Below are positions 23,714 to 30,337 of a stretch of DNA of 30,337 bases, piece after piece; the stretch's first letter is position 1; each line of letters begins with the position of its first letter. Location of the stretch: positions 1-30,337 of the forward strand of contig CANRPL010000005.1 of NCBI GenBank assembly GCA_947632495.1, in the 5' to 3' direction. Source of the stretch: an uncultured Bacilli bacterium (GTDB lineage Bacteria; Bacillota_I; Bacilli_A; RF39; UBA660). The translations under genes and the position numbers were made by a program. The notes beneath the pieces were generated by a model that worked only from the letters and a program-made list of their open reading frames with translations, did no database searches and was not told the origin of the DNA.

Positions 23714-24733
23714 TTCTTTCTTCCAGTTCTTTATACCATCGTACCAAAGTGTCCATACATTTATTCTTGTTCCGCCTATGACAGAAGAATAGTATACTTT
23801 TCCACCATAACTAGAATAATTGGATACACCATCACAGTCGTGGGCATTTTCGTCAGGATTAGACAAAGCTAAATACATAATTTTATATGCGTTTTTATAA
23901 GCATCAGGATTATTTTTAGCATTAATTGTTCGTCTTTGCATAGTTTCAGTCTTATAATAATTTGAATAATCACGGCCGGCGATTTTAGCGGCCATCTCAT
24001 CCGGCGTTTTAATATCATAACCCATATAGAAATTAATACCAATACATGCACACAAATAGCTTAAATATGGATCTTCATAGTAACCTTCACCGATAGGCCA
24101 ACCAAATACTACTTCAAACATTTCTTCACTCATCTTATAATTTCGTTTCGCTAAAGAATATAATTGCTTATATGTAGGCACTTTCATATTGGCAAATTGT
24201 TCTTTTACTTCTTCAGGTGTTAATGCTTTACCAATTCGATGGGTCGGTTCAGCCATATTACTATAAGCATTAGAATGAGTTTCTTCTTCGACAACATTAC
24301 CACTTGTTGAAGGTTCACAATGGTCATAATATAAGAAACAACTTAAACATTCAGCTACAGATGATTTATCTTTATCATTGCTTGTTACTTTATTGATAGC
24401 AAACTGTACAATAGCACCGACAATCAAGATAATAGCAGCCGCAAAAAACTTTTTAAACAATTTATTACGAGCTTTTAAAATCTTCTCTGTATCTGCTGAA
24501 AAAACGGATTTAACTAATTCAACAATAGAAAAAATAATCAAGACAATTGGTACACCAACAACTAGTAAAGTATACGCTATCGTTGTCAGTTGAGGTACGG
24601 GTTTTGGTATGCCGTTAGAACTACCGCAAGCAACATAATCAAGAGCATAAACAACATTGGCCTGGCAAACTAACATTAGTGTTAAAGTAAACATCAATAG
24701 TGTAAATATTTTCTTTTTTTTCAAACAAATCAC
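23708..24733 (-). CDS. Exported protein with VirB2/TrbC-like two-helix membrane part and unknown C-terminal domain
   Basis: 341 residues if started at GTG 24733; a TTG at 24724 is an alternative, since GTGTGAT precedes it. A signal peptide (to about 30) is followed by helix 1 (about 49-73), a charged loop with SADTEKILKARNKLFKK, and helix 2 (about 97-114). This is the topology of VirB2/TrbC-type pilin proteins, and ACGSSNGIPK at the mature start is compatible. A Cys-rich loop (CLSCFLYYDHC) links to a C-terminal domain of about 170 residues with TPEEVKEQFANMKVPTYKQLYSLAKRNYKM and GWPIGEGYYEDPYLSYLCACIGINFY. The GEGYY stretch could hold a catalytic Glu, as in some wall hydrolases, but this is a guess. 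No type IV secretion genes are nearby. Confidence 0.65.
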   Translation of the reverse strand: MICLKKKKIFTLLMFTLTLMLVCQANVVYALDYVACGSSNGIPKPVPQLTTIAYTLLVVGVPIVLIIFSIVELVKSVFSADTEKILKARNKLFKKFFAAAIILIVGAIVQFAINKVTSNDKDKSSVAECLSCFLYYDHCEPSTSGNVVEEETHSNAYSNMAEPTHRIGKALTPEEVKEQFANMKVPTYKQLYSLAKRNYKMSEEMFEVVFGWPIGEGYYEDPYLSYLCACIGINFYMGYDIKTPDEMAAKIAGRDYSNYYKTETMQRRTINAKNNPDAYKNAYKIMYLALSNPDENAHDCDGVSNYSSYGGKVYYSSVIGGTRINVWTLWYDGIKNWKKEK

Positions 24734-24756
24734 ACTCTTATTCTATAACTAAAATC

Positions 24757-24765
24757 ATTATAACA
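24757..24765 (-). promoter_or_regulatory. Promoter of the VirB2-like gene
   Basis: Minus strand TGTTATAAT, an extended -10, directly after the glyS terminator and 23 bases before the GTG. Confidence 0.55.
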
Positions 24766-24766
24766 T

Positions 24767-24790
24767 AAAAAAGGTATAAAAATATACCTT
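24767..24790 (-). terminator. glyS terminator
   Basis: Minus strand AAGGTATA-TTTT-TATACCTT followed by T residues: a perfect 8-bp stem five bases after the glyS stop. Confidence 0.85.
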
Positions 24791-24795
24791 CCTTT

Positions 24796-26166
24796 TTAGA
24801 ATCTTATTTTTTCTTGAATATAGGTAACAAGATTATCCAAAGCTACGACATCTTGTTTCATTGTATCACGATTTCTTACCGTTACAGTATTATTATTTAA
24901 TGTCTCATCATCAACAGTAATACAAAATGGCGTACCGGCAACATCTTGACGGCGATAACGCTTACCGATAGAAGCTGTTTCATCATATGCTACAGTAAAA
25001 TATTTAGATAGTGATTGATATAATTCATCAGCTTTAGCACCATGAATTTTTTTATTTAATGGTAAAATAGCCACTTTATATGGAGCCAAGAAAGGATGAA
25101 TTTTCATTACTTCTCTCGTCTCACCATTTTCTAATTTTTCTTCAGTATATGCATTATCTAAAATAGCTAAAACTAAACGATCACAACCAACTGTTGATTC
25201 AATTATATATGGAACATATTTTTCATTACTAACAGGATCTAAATACTCTTGTGAAACACCAGAATATTCTTGATGACGTCCTAAATCATAATCCGTACGA
25301 TTGTGCGTACCATTAATTTCGCCCCAACCAAAGCAGAACTTATATTCTACATCACACGCTTCTTTAGCGTAATGAGCTAATTTTTCATGATCATGATATC
25401 TTAACTTATCTTCGGGAATACCTAAATCCATAAAGAATTTTTTAGCATATTCTTTAAAGAATGCATATAAATCGCTATCAGTTCCCTCTTTACAGAACGT
25501 TTGATATTCCATTTGTTCAAATTCAATAGTACGGAAAGTAAAGTTACCTGGGGTAATTTCATTACGGAAAGCTTTACCAACTTGACCGATACTAAAAGGC
25601 ACTTTAGCACGCATTGATCTTTGCACATTTAAGAAGTTAACATATTCACCTTGAGCATTTTCTGGTCTTAAATATACTTTATTCTTTCCATCTTCTGTAA
25701 CACCACGATGGGTTTCAAACATCAAATTAAATTGACGAATGTCGGTATAATCACTTTCACCACAATTTGGACAAGGAACTTTATGTTCCTTAACATAAGT
25801 CATCATTTCATCTTGCGTCATACCGTCAGCATGAGCATCGGGATCAAAATCATTAATTAAGTTATCGACACGATGTCTAACTTTACAATGCTTACAATCG
25901 ATTAAAGGATCAGAAAAGCTTGCAACGTGACCACTGGCCTCCCAAACTCTTGGATGCATTAAAATAGCAGCATCAACTTCATAAGCATTCATACGTTCTT
26001 GAATAAAACGTTTACGCCATGCATCTTTAATATTATTTTTTAAACGACTACCTAAAGGACCATAATCCCATGTATTAGCAAGACCGCCATATATTTCACT
26101 ACCCTGAAATATAAATCCATATGTTTTACATACATTAACTAATTTTTCCATTGTTAATTCTTCCAT
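24796..26166 (-). CDS. glyS: Glycyl-tRNA synthetase, single-chain (alpha2) type
   Basis: A 456-residue class II aminoacyl-tRNA synthetase that charges tRNA-Gly. Motifs: GFIFQGSEIYGGLANTWDYGPLG near the start, two zinc-ligand-like CxxC pairs (DCKHCK, PCPNCG), motif 2 around FRNEITPGNFTFRTIEFEQMEYQTF and motif 3 GCDRLVLAILDNAY. The C-terminal anticodon-binding domain has APYKVAILPLNKK and RYRRQDVAGTPFCITVDD. This is the one-chain form, not the glyQ-glyS pair found in some Firmicutes. AGGAAA precedes the ATG. A T-box leader regulates it. The gene lies next to recO-era as in Bacilli. Confidence 0.97.
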   Translation of the reverse strand: MEELTMEKLVNVCKTYGFIFQGSEIYGGLANTWDYGPLGSRLKNNIKDAWRKRFIQERMNAYEVDAAILMHPRVWEASGHVASFSDPLIDCKHCKVRHRVDNLINDFDPDAHADGMTQDEMMTYVKEHKVPCPNCGESDYTDIRQFNLMFETHRGVTEDGKNKVYLRPENAQGEYVNFLNVQRSMRAKVPFSIGQVGKAFRNEITPGNFTFRTIEFEQMEYQTFCKEGTDSDLYAFFKEYAKKFFMDLGIPEDKLRYHDHEKLAHYAKEACDVEYKFCFGWGEINGTHNRTDYDLGRHQEYSGVSQEYLDPVSNEKYVPYIIESTVGCDRLVLAILDNAYTEEKLENGETREVMKIHPFLAPYKVAILPLNKKIHGAKADELYQSLSKYFTVAYDETASIGKRYRRQDVAGTPFCITVDDETLNNNTVTVRNRDTMKQDVVALDNLVTYIQEKIRF

Positions 26167-26220
26167 TTTATTTTCCTAACCTTTCTTTCAATATCACTTT
26201 ACGGCCTGTAACCTATAAAT

Positions 26221-26340
26221 AAAAAAACTCCTAGAATATCATAGGGACGAAAATTATTCCGCGGTTCCACCCTACTTATTCTAGAAGAATCACTCTATAG
26301 TATATTGCTCGAGGTTGCCAAGCCCGTCATCGCAGCGATT
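26221..26340 (-). promoter_or_regulatory. T-box riboswitch leader of glyS (small Stem I)
   Basis: The minus strand carries the diagnostic T-box bulge AGGGTGGAACCGCG (26260-26273), the pairing partner CCCT (26242-26245) and a terminator ending in CTAGGAG plus seven T (26221-26227). Stem I can only be the 53 bases 26288-26340, closed by AATCGCT with AGTGATT. Inside is a hairpin GCUUG/CGAGC and two GGC triplets (26317-26319, 26322-26324), which fit a glycine specifier. Only about 67 bases separate the predicted start from the T-box, much less than in usual leaders. Uncharged tRNA-Gly would prevent termination. A further 11-base pairing of CTTCTAGAATA with TATTCTAGGAG could stabilise the terminated state. 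Confidence 0.85.
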
Positions 26341-26346
26341 AACTAG

Positions 26347-26375
26347 ATTTTAATACAAACCATTAAAAATGTCAA
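26347..26375 (-). promoter_or_regulatory. glyS promoter
   Basis: Minus strand TTGACA (26370-26375), 17 bases, TAAAAT (26347-26352). The start point falls near 26340, at the first base of the T-box stem. Confidence 0.75.
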
Positions 26376-26378
26376 TAG

Positions 26379-27172
26379 CTATTTATGCTTTCTTGATAAA
26401 GATAATACTTTTGTGTACAAAGCACTATCAGAAGGAACTCCTTTAACGGATAATAAACGATTGTTACTATTAGCGATAAATTCATTATTCCATGTTTTAA
26501 CATAATCAAAAGGTCCATATATTTTAGCGAAAATTTCAACTAAAGATAACACGTTTTCCATATCTTGTGGATCAATATTACCAGCAAGATCAGTATCTAT
26601 ACAATAATATAAACTATTATTAGGTGTTAAAAGATGGTGATTACGTTCGTGTTCAAAGTAGACAGTTCGTCCTTTTTGTGCGTAGCGTGGTGTATCAAAA
26701 GAAAGAAGCATATGATTAGTTTTACCTTTAACTAATTTCGTTTTAGCAAAAGCCAAAGAATCAACTTTACTACGCTCATCTAAACTATCGATAGTCGATT
26801 TAAAAAAAGCCATAGCCGTATCAGGAAAATGTATTTCTAACCCCCCAGCTACGAAAGTATGACAAAAATCATACTGACGTTGAAAAGCCGTCGGTAAAAC
26901 AATTGATGTTGTTTTTAAAGAACGCGTAATAGGCTGATCACCAATTTGGCTCACAATTAATTTATCATAAACGTTGGATAAGATTCTTGAAAATCTTCTA
27001 ATAAAACTCTTCTTGTACGTTCATCAAAATGACTTTTGGCATGCCCATCTGTTTTAAAATGAACTTCAATTTTATTTAACAATTCACCATTCTTTTCTTT
27101 TTCTTTACACGTTACAATTAAATATTCTAACTTGCTATCCAAAACGGTCCTTAAAAATTCTTCTCTCTTCAT
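26379..27172 (-). pseudogene. Second copy of an unrecognised gene pair, frameshifted
   Basis: Two ORFs (27172-26957, 71 residues; 26954-26379, 191 residues from a GTG) together align with the intact neighbour at 27180-27947. The first matches its N-terminus (LEYLIVTCKEKEKNGELL against LEYLIIKAHDEKRRGEMG). Reading on in the second frame just before the stop gives YDKLIVSQIGDQPITRSL, which lines up with LNELINVNLGHHLITEAI of the neighbour. The C-termini also match (VPSDSALYTKVLSLSRKHK). One missing T near the T3 at 26969-26971 would restore a protein of about 260 residues. So this is one gene broken once, not two genes. Function unknown; whether decay or sequencing error cannot be judged here. 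Confidence 0.72.
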
Positions 27173-27179
27173 AATATAC

Positions 27180-27947
27180 CTACTTTCTTTGTCTTAATAA
27201 TGACAAAATTTTTTGATTAACTGGATGTTCTTTCGTTACACCACTTAAACTAATTTCATAACCACCGGTTGTCCTGCCTACTCCTTTTTCATCACACCAT
27301 TGCCACCATTCTACTTGACCATATTCTTTCGTAAAACTGTCTAATAAGCCACACATACTTTCAATCATCATTTTCGTACCATGATCATATATCATGTAAT
27401 CCAAAGTAGTATGGTAGGTTGCTTTAAATGGCTCGCGACGAAGTAGCTTGTGACCATGAAAACGCATCATATTTAAATAAGATAATTCCAAACGTCCAAC
27501 ACTATGACTATTAATTAGTAAATTTCCATATTTTAAAACATCTTTTTGACTACGTTTATAAAGCGATAACAATTCACTCTTCAGCCTTATAATAGCTAAA
27601 TCAGTTACATAACATGTAAACTGTTTAGTTTTAATTCTAATACAGTTATTATAAAAGTGAGCAAAACGTGAAGGTAAGAGATCACCACTACCCTCTATAG
27701 CCTCTGTAATTAAATGATGACCTAAATTGACATTTATTAATTCATTTAAAAAAAGAGGTGTATTTTGATTAAATGCTTCTTTTAAATGTTTAGTTTCTGA
27801 CTCTTTATGTTGACCCTCTCTAAATGCATAATCAAAAGTATATCTAGTTCCCATTTCACCACGACGTTTTTCATCATGAGCCTTAATAATAAGATATTCT
27901 AAAGGATATGTTATTAGCTTTTCAACTTTTTCTTCTTTGGTACTCAT
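27180..27947 (-). CDS. Unrecognised protein, intact member of the tandem pair
   Basis: 255 residues with no signal peptide or membrane helix, so probably cytoplasmic. It is rich in His, Lys, Arg and aromatic residues. Visible segments: a helical N-terminus (EEKVEKLITYPLEYLIIKAHDEKRRGE), an amphipathic middle (IIRLKSELLSLYKRSQKDVLKYGNLLINSH), a His-containing stretch (MMRFHGHKLLRRE, TYHTTLDYMIYDHGTKMM) and an end VEWWQWCDEKGVGRTTGGYEISLSGV. I recognise no domain. It has its own TTGACA promoter and its downstream neighbour is a diverged, frameshifted copy. The pair lies between recO and glyS, where Bacilli normally have at most small regulators, so it is a lineage-specific insertion. Confidence 0.75.
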   Translation of the reverse strand: MSTKEEKVEKLITYPLEYLIIKAHDEKRRGEMGTRYTFDYAFREGQHKESETKHLKEAFNQNTPLFLNELINVNLGHHLITEAIEGSGDLLPSRFAHFYNNCIRIKTKQFTCYVTDLAIIRLKSELLSLYKRSQKDVLKYGNLLINSHSVGRLELSYLNMMRFHGHKLLRREPFKATYHTTLDYMIYDHGTKMMIESMCGLLDSFTKEYGQVEWWQWCDEKGVGRTTGGYEISLSGVTKEHPVNQKILSLLRQRK

Positions 27948-27973
27948 ATTTTCCGTTCCTTTTTCTTACCTTG

Positions 27974-28003
27974 ATTTTAATACAAAAAAAAGATTGTTGT
28001 CAA
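27974..28003 (-). promoter_or_regulatory. Promoter of the tandem pair
   Basis: Minus strand TTGACA (27998-28003), 18 bases, TAAAAT (27974-27979). The -35 hexamer lies in the loop and 3' arm of the recO terminator. The sequence TTTGTATTAAAATC around the -10 is repeated at the glyS promoter. Confidence 0.6.
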
Positions 28004-28009
28004 TCTTTT
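27983..28009 (-). terminator. recO terminator
   Basis: Minus strand AAAAGATTG-ACAA-CAATCTTTT with eight T following (27983-27990). It starts at the recO stop codon. Confidence 0.85.
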
Positions 28010-28737
28010 TAAATGTTTTTCAAACTATTTAGAAATTTTTTAGACTTTAAATAAAGGCCCGTATAACGTTCATAATAATTACTTAAAAAATCATCAATCT
28101 CCCGAATAGCATCTTTACTAACATCAATATTGTCAATTTTAGCGATATCAACATAATAATACATTCTAATAAGTTTAATAGCTTTATGTGATATTAATGG
28201 TTCTGTTGTTCGACAGTTAGCACATAAATACCCACCCTTATCACTTGATAGAGTGACAATATTATCGACACTACCACAATCGACACAACTATCTAAAACT
28301 GGTAAGACTCCTAAATTATCTAGATATTTTAATTCTAAAATATTCATAATAACAGCTGGATTAAAGCCGGTATTAATTTTTTTTAAACTTTCAATTAAAA
28401 GATGAAACACATTTTCATCACTACCATGTTTAACAACTTGACAGGCTAAATCAACTAGATAACTAGCATAACTAATTAACTCAATATCTTTTTTAATATT
28501 ACTAAAATTATCAATGATACTAACATCCGTTAAGAGAGACAATTTATCTTTTTTATAATAAATATTAAACGTTCCATAAGTAAGCTTTCCAGTTACACTA
28601 CGTAAGGGACTCCTTAACGATCTTCCCCCTTTTACCATAATACCAATGATACCATCAGCTGTAAGTATATTTATTATTTTGCTTGTCTCACTATAATTTT
28701 GTTCACTGACGGCAATACCATCAATTTGTTCAATCAT
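28009..28737 (-). CDS. recO: DNA repair protein RecO
   Basis: 242 residues from the ATG at 28737 (MIEQIDGIAVSEQNYSETSKIINILT), the natural RecO start; 37 further upstream codons in frame overlap the DUF1653 gene and are not native. The N-terminal OB fold includes GIIGIMVKGGRSLRSPLRSV. The helical middle is followed by a zinc module with C-x2-C and C-x2-C (CVDCGS, YLCANC). RecO loads RecA with RecF and RecR. The start overlaps the upstream gene by eight bases (ATGATTGA) with GAGGAAG just before, so the genes are coupled. Confidence 0.93.
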   Translation of the reverse strand: MIEQIDGIAVSEQNYSETSKIINILTADGIIGIMVKGGRSLRSPLRSVTGKLTYGTFNIYYKKDKLSLLTDVSIIDNFSNIKKDIELISYASYLVDLACQVVKHGSDENVFHLLIESLKKINTGFNPAVIMNILELKYLDNLGVLPVLDSCVDCGSVDNIVTLSSDKGGYLCANCRTTEPLISHKAIKLIRMYYYVDIAKIDNIDVSKDAIREIDDFLSNYYERYTGLYLKSKKFLNSLKNI

Positions 28738-28960
28738 CTTCCTCAACTTCTTCAAAACGATATTCTTGTTTGATATCAGGATACTTTTCATGATCGACAT
28801 GTGATGTAAACATCTCATAAGGACGAGCCCATACTTGATCTTGATCAAGATGACGATAGATAACTAAATCTTCTAAAGTTTCCGAGTGTTTAGCAATCGC
28901 TAAAACCTCCATAATATCGCCTTTAAAATGGCGATATTTTTTACCAACTTTAACTTCCAT
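28730..28960 (-). CDS. DUF1653 family protein (copy next to recO)
   Basis: A 76-residue protein matching the DUF1653 pattern: GKKYRHFKGDIMEVLAIAKHSETLEDLVIYRHL, then VWARPYEMFTSHV and a C-terminal RFEEVEEDD. These small SH3-like domains are widespread and of unknown function. Its 3' end overlaps recO by eight bases, so it is in the recO operon. It is a paralogue of the gene directly upstream. Confidence 0.9.
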   Translation of the reverse strand: MEVKVGKKYRHFKGDIMEVLAIAKHSETLEDLVIYRHLDQDQVWARPYEMFTSHVDHEKYPDIKQEYRFEEVEEDD

Positions 28961-28961
28961 A

Positions 28962-29216
28962 CTAATCCTCCATATCTATGTAATCATCAATTTGTTCAAA
29001 GCGATATTTTTGAACGGCATCTTCTTCTGTATTTAGAGCATTAAATAAATCATAAGGACGTGTCCAAACGGTACGTTTAGGGCCTAATGACTCATAGACA
29101 ACAATTTGTTCAGGTTGTCCATCTTTCATCGTGGTAGAATCATTAGCGATACAAATGACACGATAATAATTACCACTAACATGACGATACGTTTTTCCAA
29201 CAATAATATCTCTCAT
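28962..29216 (-). CDS. DUF1653 family protein (upstream copy)
   Basis: 84 residues, same family as the next gene: GKTYRHVSGNYYRVICIANDSTTMKDGQPEQIVVYESL, VWTRPYDLFNAL and a C-terminal KYRFEQIDDYI. An insertion (TTMKDGQPEQ) and an altered HSET motif (NDST) show that it has diverged. AAGGAG lies six bases before the ATG, just after yqzL. The gap to the next gene is one base. Confidence 0.87.
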   Translation of the reverse strand: MRDIIVGKTYRHVSGNYYRVICIANDSTTMKDGQPEQIVVYESLGPKRTVWTRPYDLFNALNTEEDAVQKYRFEQIDDYIDMED

Positions 29217-29226
29217 AACATACTCC

Positions 29227-29334
29227 TTAATGAATTTGATTATTCATTTTATCTTTACGAAGTTGTTCTTTATATCTTAAATAATATTCAATTTTTCCGG
29301 TATGTATAAATAAATCCCACAATAATTCTTTCAT
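29227..29334 (-). CDS. yqzL: YqzL family protein (35 residues)
   Basis: A tiny gene with an AGGTGAT ribosome site close to its ATG. The sequence MKELLWDLFIHTGKIEYYLRYKEQLR fits the YqzL pattern of small Bacilli proteins (W-x-x-F/L-x-x-T-G-x-I-x-x-Y-L-x-Y/F-K-E). In Bacillus, yqzL lies exactly here, between era and recO, which makes the call stronger than its length would allow. Function unknown. It is 38 bases after era and 10 before the DUF1653 gene. Confidence 0.82.
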   Translation of the reverse strand: MKELLWDLFIHTGKIEYYLRYKEQLRKDKMNNQIH

Positions 29335-29372
29335 AGTATCACCTACTATATTTTGTTCATTTTGAAATTTTT

Positions 29373-30260
29373 TTATACCTCGAAATCATTAAATCCATAC
29401 TCATTTAAATATTTATCTTGATCACGCCAATTTTTAACAGTCTTAACACGAAGTTCTAGATAAACATTACGATTTAATAATTTCTCTAGCTCATGACGGG
29501 CACGAATACCTATTTCTTTAATCATCTGTCCTTTAGCACCAATAATAATTTTCTTTAAAGAATCACGGTCGACAATAATATCAACATAAATAGTATAGCT
29601 AGTCTTACCAACCTCGACAGCAGTCGTAAGACAAGTTAGAGAATGTGGCACTTCCTCTTCTGTTAAATCCATAACTTTTTCTCTAACGATTTCAGCCATC
29701 ACAAATTCTAGTGACTTATTGGTAACATCATCTTTACCATAATAGGCAATTTCATCAGGTAAGTATTTTTTAACAACTTTAATCAATTCTTTAACATTAT
29801 TATTTTTTAAAGCTGATAAAGGTACAATATCAGCAAATGGGTATAAATCTTTATACTCAATTATCTTTTGAAGAATTTCTTCTTTACTTAATTTATCAAT
29901 TTTATTAATAACTAAAATAGTTGGCTTTGATACTTCTTTAAGTTTATCAATAACAAACATATCCCCTTTACCTAAAGCTTCAGTCGCATCGACTAAAAAA
30001 AGGATAATATCCGTATCTTCCATACTATAATAAGCCTGCTTATTAAGTGTTTGTCCTAATTTCGTATTAGGTTTATGAATACCTGGAGTATCAACAAAAA
30101 CAATTTGAGAATCATCATCGTTATATATACCTTGGATGATATTGCGAGTCGTTTGAGGCTTACTAGTAGTAATAGCCACCTTTTTACCTACGATTGTATT
30201 AATAAGTGTACTCTTACCAACATTTGGTCTACCGATGATGCCGACAAAACCACTATGCAT
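29373..30260 (-). CDS. era: GTPase Era
   Basis: 295 residues from the ATG at 30260 (MHSGFVGIIGRPNVGKST); 12 upstream codons in frame belong to cdd. Ribosome-assembly GTPase for the 30S subunit. G motifs: G1 GRPNVGKS, G3 DTPGIH, G4 NKID, G5 SAL. The C-terminal KH domain has GAKGQMIKEIGIRARHELEKLL and ends in VKTVKNWRD, typical of Era, with the RNA-binding GxxG loop (GAKG). The start overlaps the cdd stop by one base (TAATG). Confidence 0.98.
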   Translation of the reverse strand: MHSGFVGIIGRPNVGKSTLINTIVGKKVAITTSKPQTTRNIIQGIYNDDDSQIVFVDTPGIHKPNTKLGQTLNKQAYYSMEDTDIILFLVDATEALGKGDMFVIDKLKEVSKPTILVINKIDKLSKEEILQKIIEYKDLYPFADIVPLSALKNNNVKELIKVVKKYLPDEIAYYGKDDVTNKSLEFVMAEIVREKVMDLTEEEVPHSLTCLTTAVEVGKTSYTIYVDIIVDRDSLKKIIIGAKGQMIKEIGIRARHELEKLLNRNVYLELRVKTVKNWRDQDKYLNEYGFNDFEV

Positions 30261-30337
30261 TATTTTAAATCCTCTTCGGAAAAAGGATAAGGACATATCT
30301 CTTTAACGGTATGAGTCTCACTATCACCATGACAATT
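30260..30337 (-). CDS. cdd: Cytidine deaminase, C-terminal end only (continues beyond window)
   Basis: The frame is open from the right edge and ends at 30260-30262. The 25 visible residues end TVKEICPYPFSEEDLK, the usual tail of Cdd (TxKELLPxxFS-EDL). In Bacillus, cdd lies directly before era, which agrees. The catalytic Zn and Glu part is outside the window. Confidence 0.8.
   Translation of the reverse strand, partial: NCHGDSETHTVKEICPYPFSEEDLK

Noticed and set aside
1..30337. CRISPR arrays, tRNA or rRNA genes, insertion sequences, prophage genes
   Set aside because: No regularly spaced repeats, cloverleaf sequences, transposase or integrase motifs or flanking inverted repeats were seen on either strand.

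Overview
The window (about 31% G+C by eye) looks like chromosome from a low-GC Firmicute of the class Bacilli, probably one of the uncultured gut lineages near Erysipelotrichales/RF39. The order cdd-era-yqzL-(2x DUF1653)-recO-glyS and dnaG-rpoD-trmK with a yqfQ-like gene is classic Bacilli synteny. TGA serves as a stop (dnaG, trmK) and Trp is TGG, so this is code 11, not a mycoplasma code. A cell wall is implied by mraZ-rsmH-ftsL-PBP, a sortase and glmS. Endospore formation is implied by a YlbJ-like C-terminus, a YqfQ-like protein, the small acid-soluble spore protein SspI and two tiny YjcZ-like membrane proteins. The lineage call is inference.

Layout, left to right. (1) 1-880, + strand: end of ylbJ and a yqfQ-like gene, converging on (2) a minus-strand operon dnaG-rpoD-trmK (884-4345) with an extended -10 promoter. 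(3) 4346-4640: gene-free, with two tandem minus-strand terminators. (4) comEA-comEC (4641-7296, minus), where comEC is broken by two frameshifts. (5) glmS on + (7400-9178). (6) A short division/wall cluster on minus, mraZ-rsmH-ftsL-PASTA PBP-class B sortase (9202-14112), with a strong promoter and four 10-bp MraZ boxes. (7) Two tiny membrane-protein genes (14250-14500) behind a sigma-K-like promoter, divergent from a PrsA-like lipoprotein foldase (14622-15623, +). (8) recX, then upstream of it on minus an envelope-rich series (16460-22381): degenerate GGDEF protein, single-TM protein, CamS-like lipoprotein, YtxH, DUF948, a disordered coiled-coil protein and a lipoprotein; then trmB. (9) + strand: a small coat-like N/Q/Y-rich gene and sspI (23176-23699). 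(10) Minus: a signal-peptide plus two-TM (VirB2-like topology) protein, then glyS with a short T-box leader. (11) Two tandem paralogues of an unrecognised family, the downstream copy frameshifted. (12) recO, two DUF1653 genes, yqzL, era and the 3' end of cdd.

The strongest regulatory signals are: a recurrent compact promoter/SD cassette (extended -10 TGnTATAAT, exactly 15 nt, then ATG, with a GGTGAT Shine-Dalgarno) at recX, trmB and the PBP gene; the MraZ operator; a T-box with an unusually small Stem I; and possible sporulation sigma-factor boxes at sspI and the tiny membrane-protein genes. No tRNA, rRNA, CRISPR array, insertion sequence or prophage gene was seen. Nothing here is convincingly a new defence or mobile system. 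The least explained parts are the paralogue pair at 26379-27947, the envelope series at 16460-22381 and the protein at 23708-24733.
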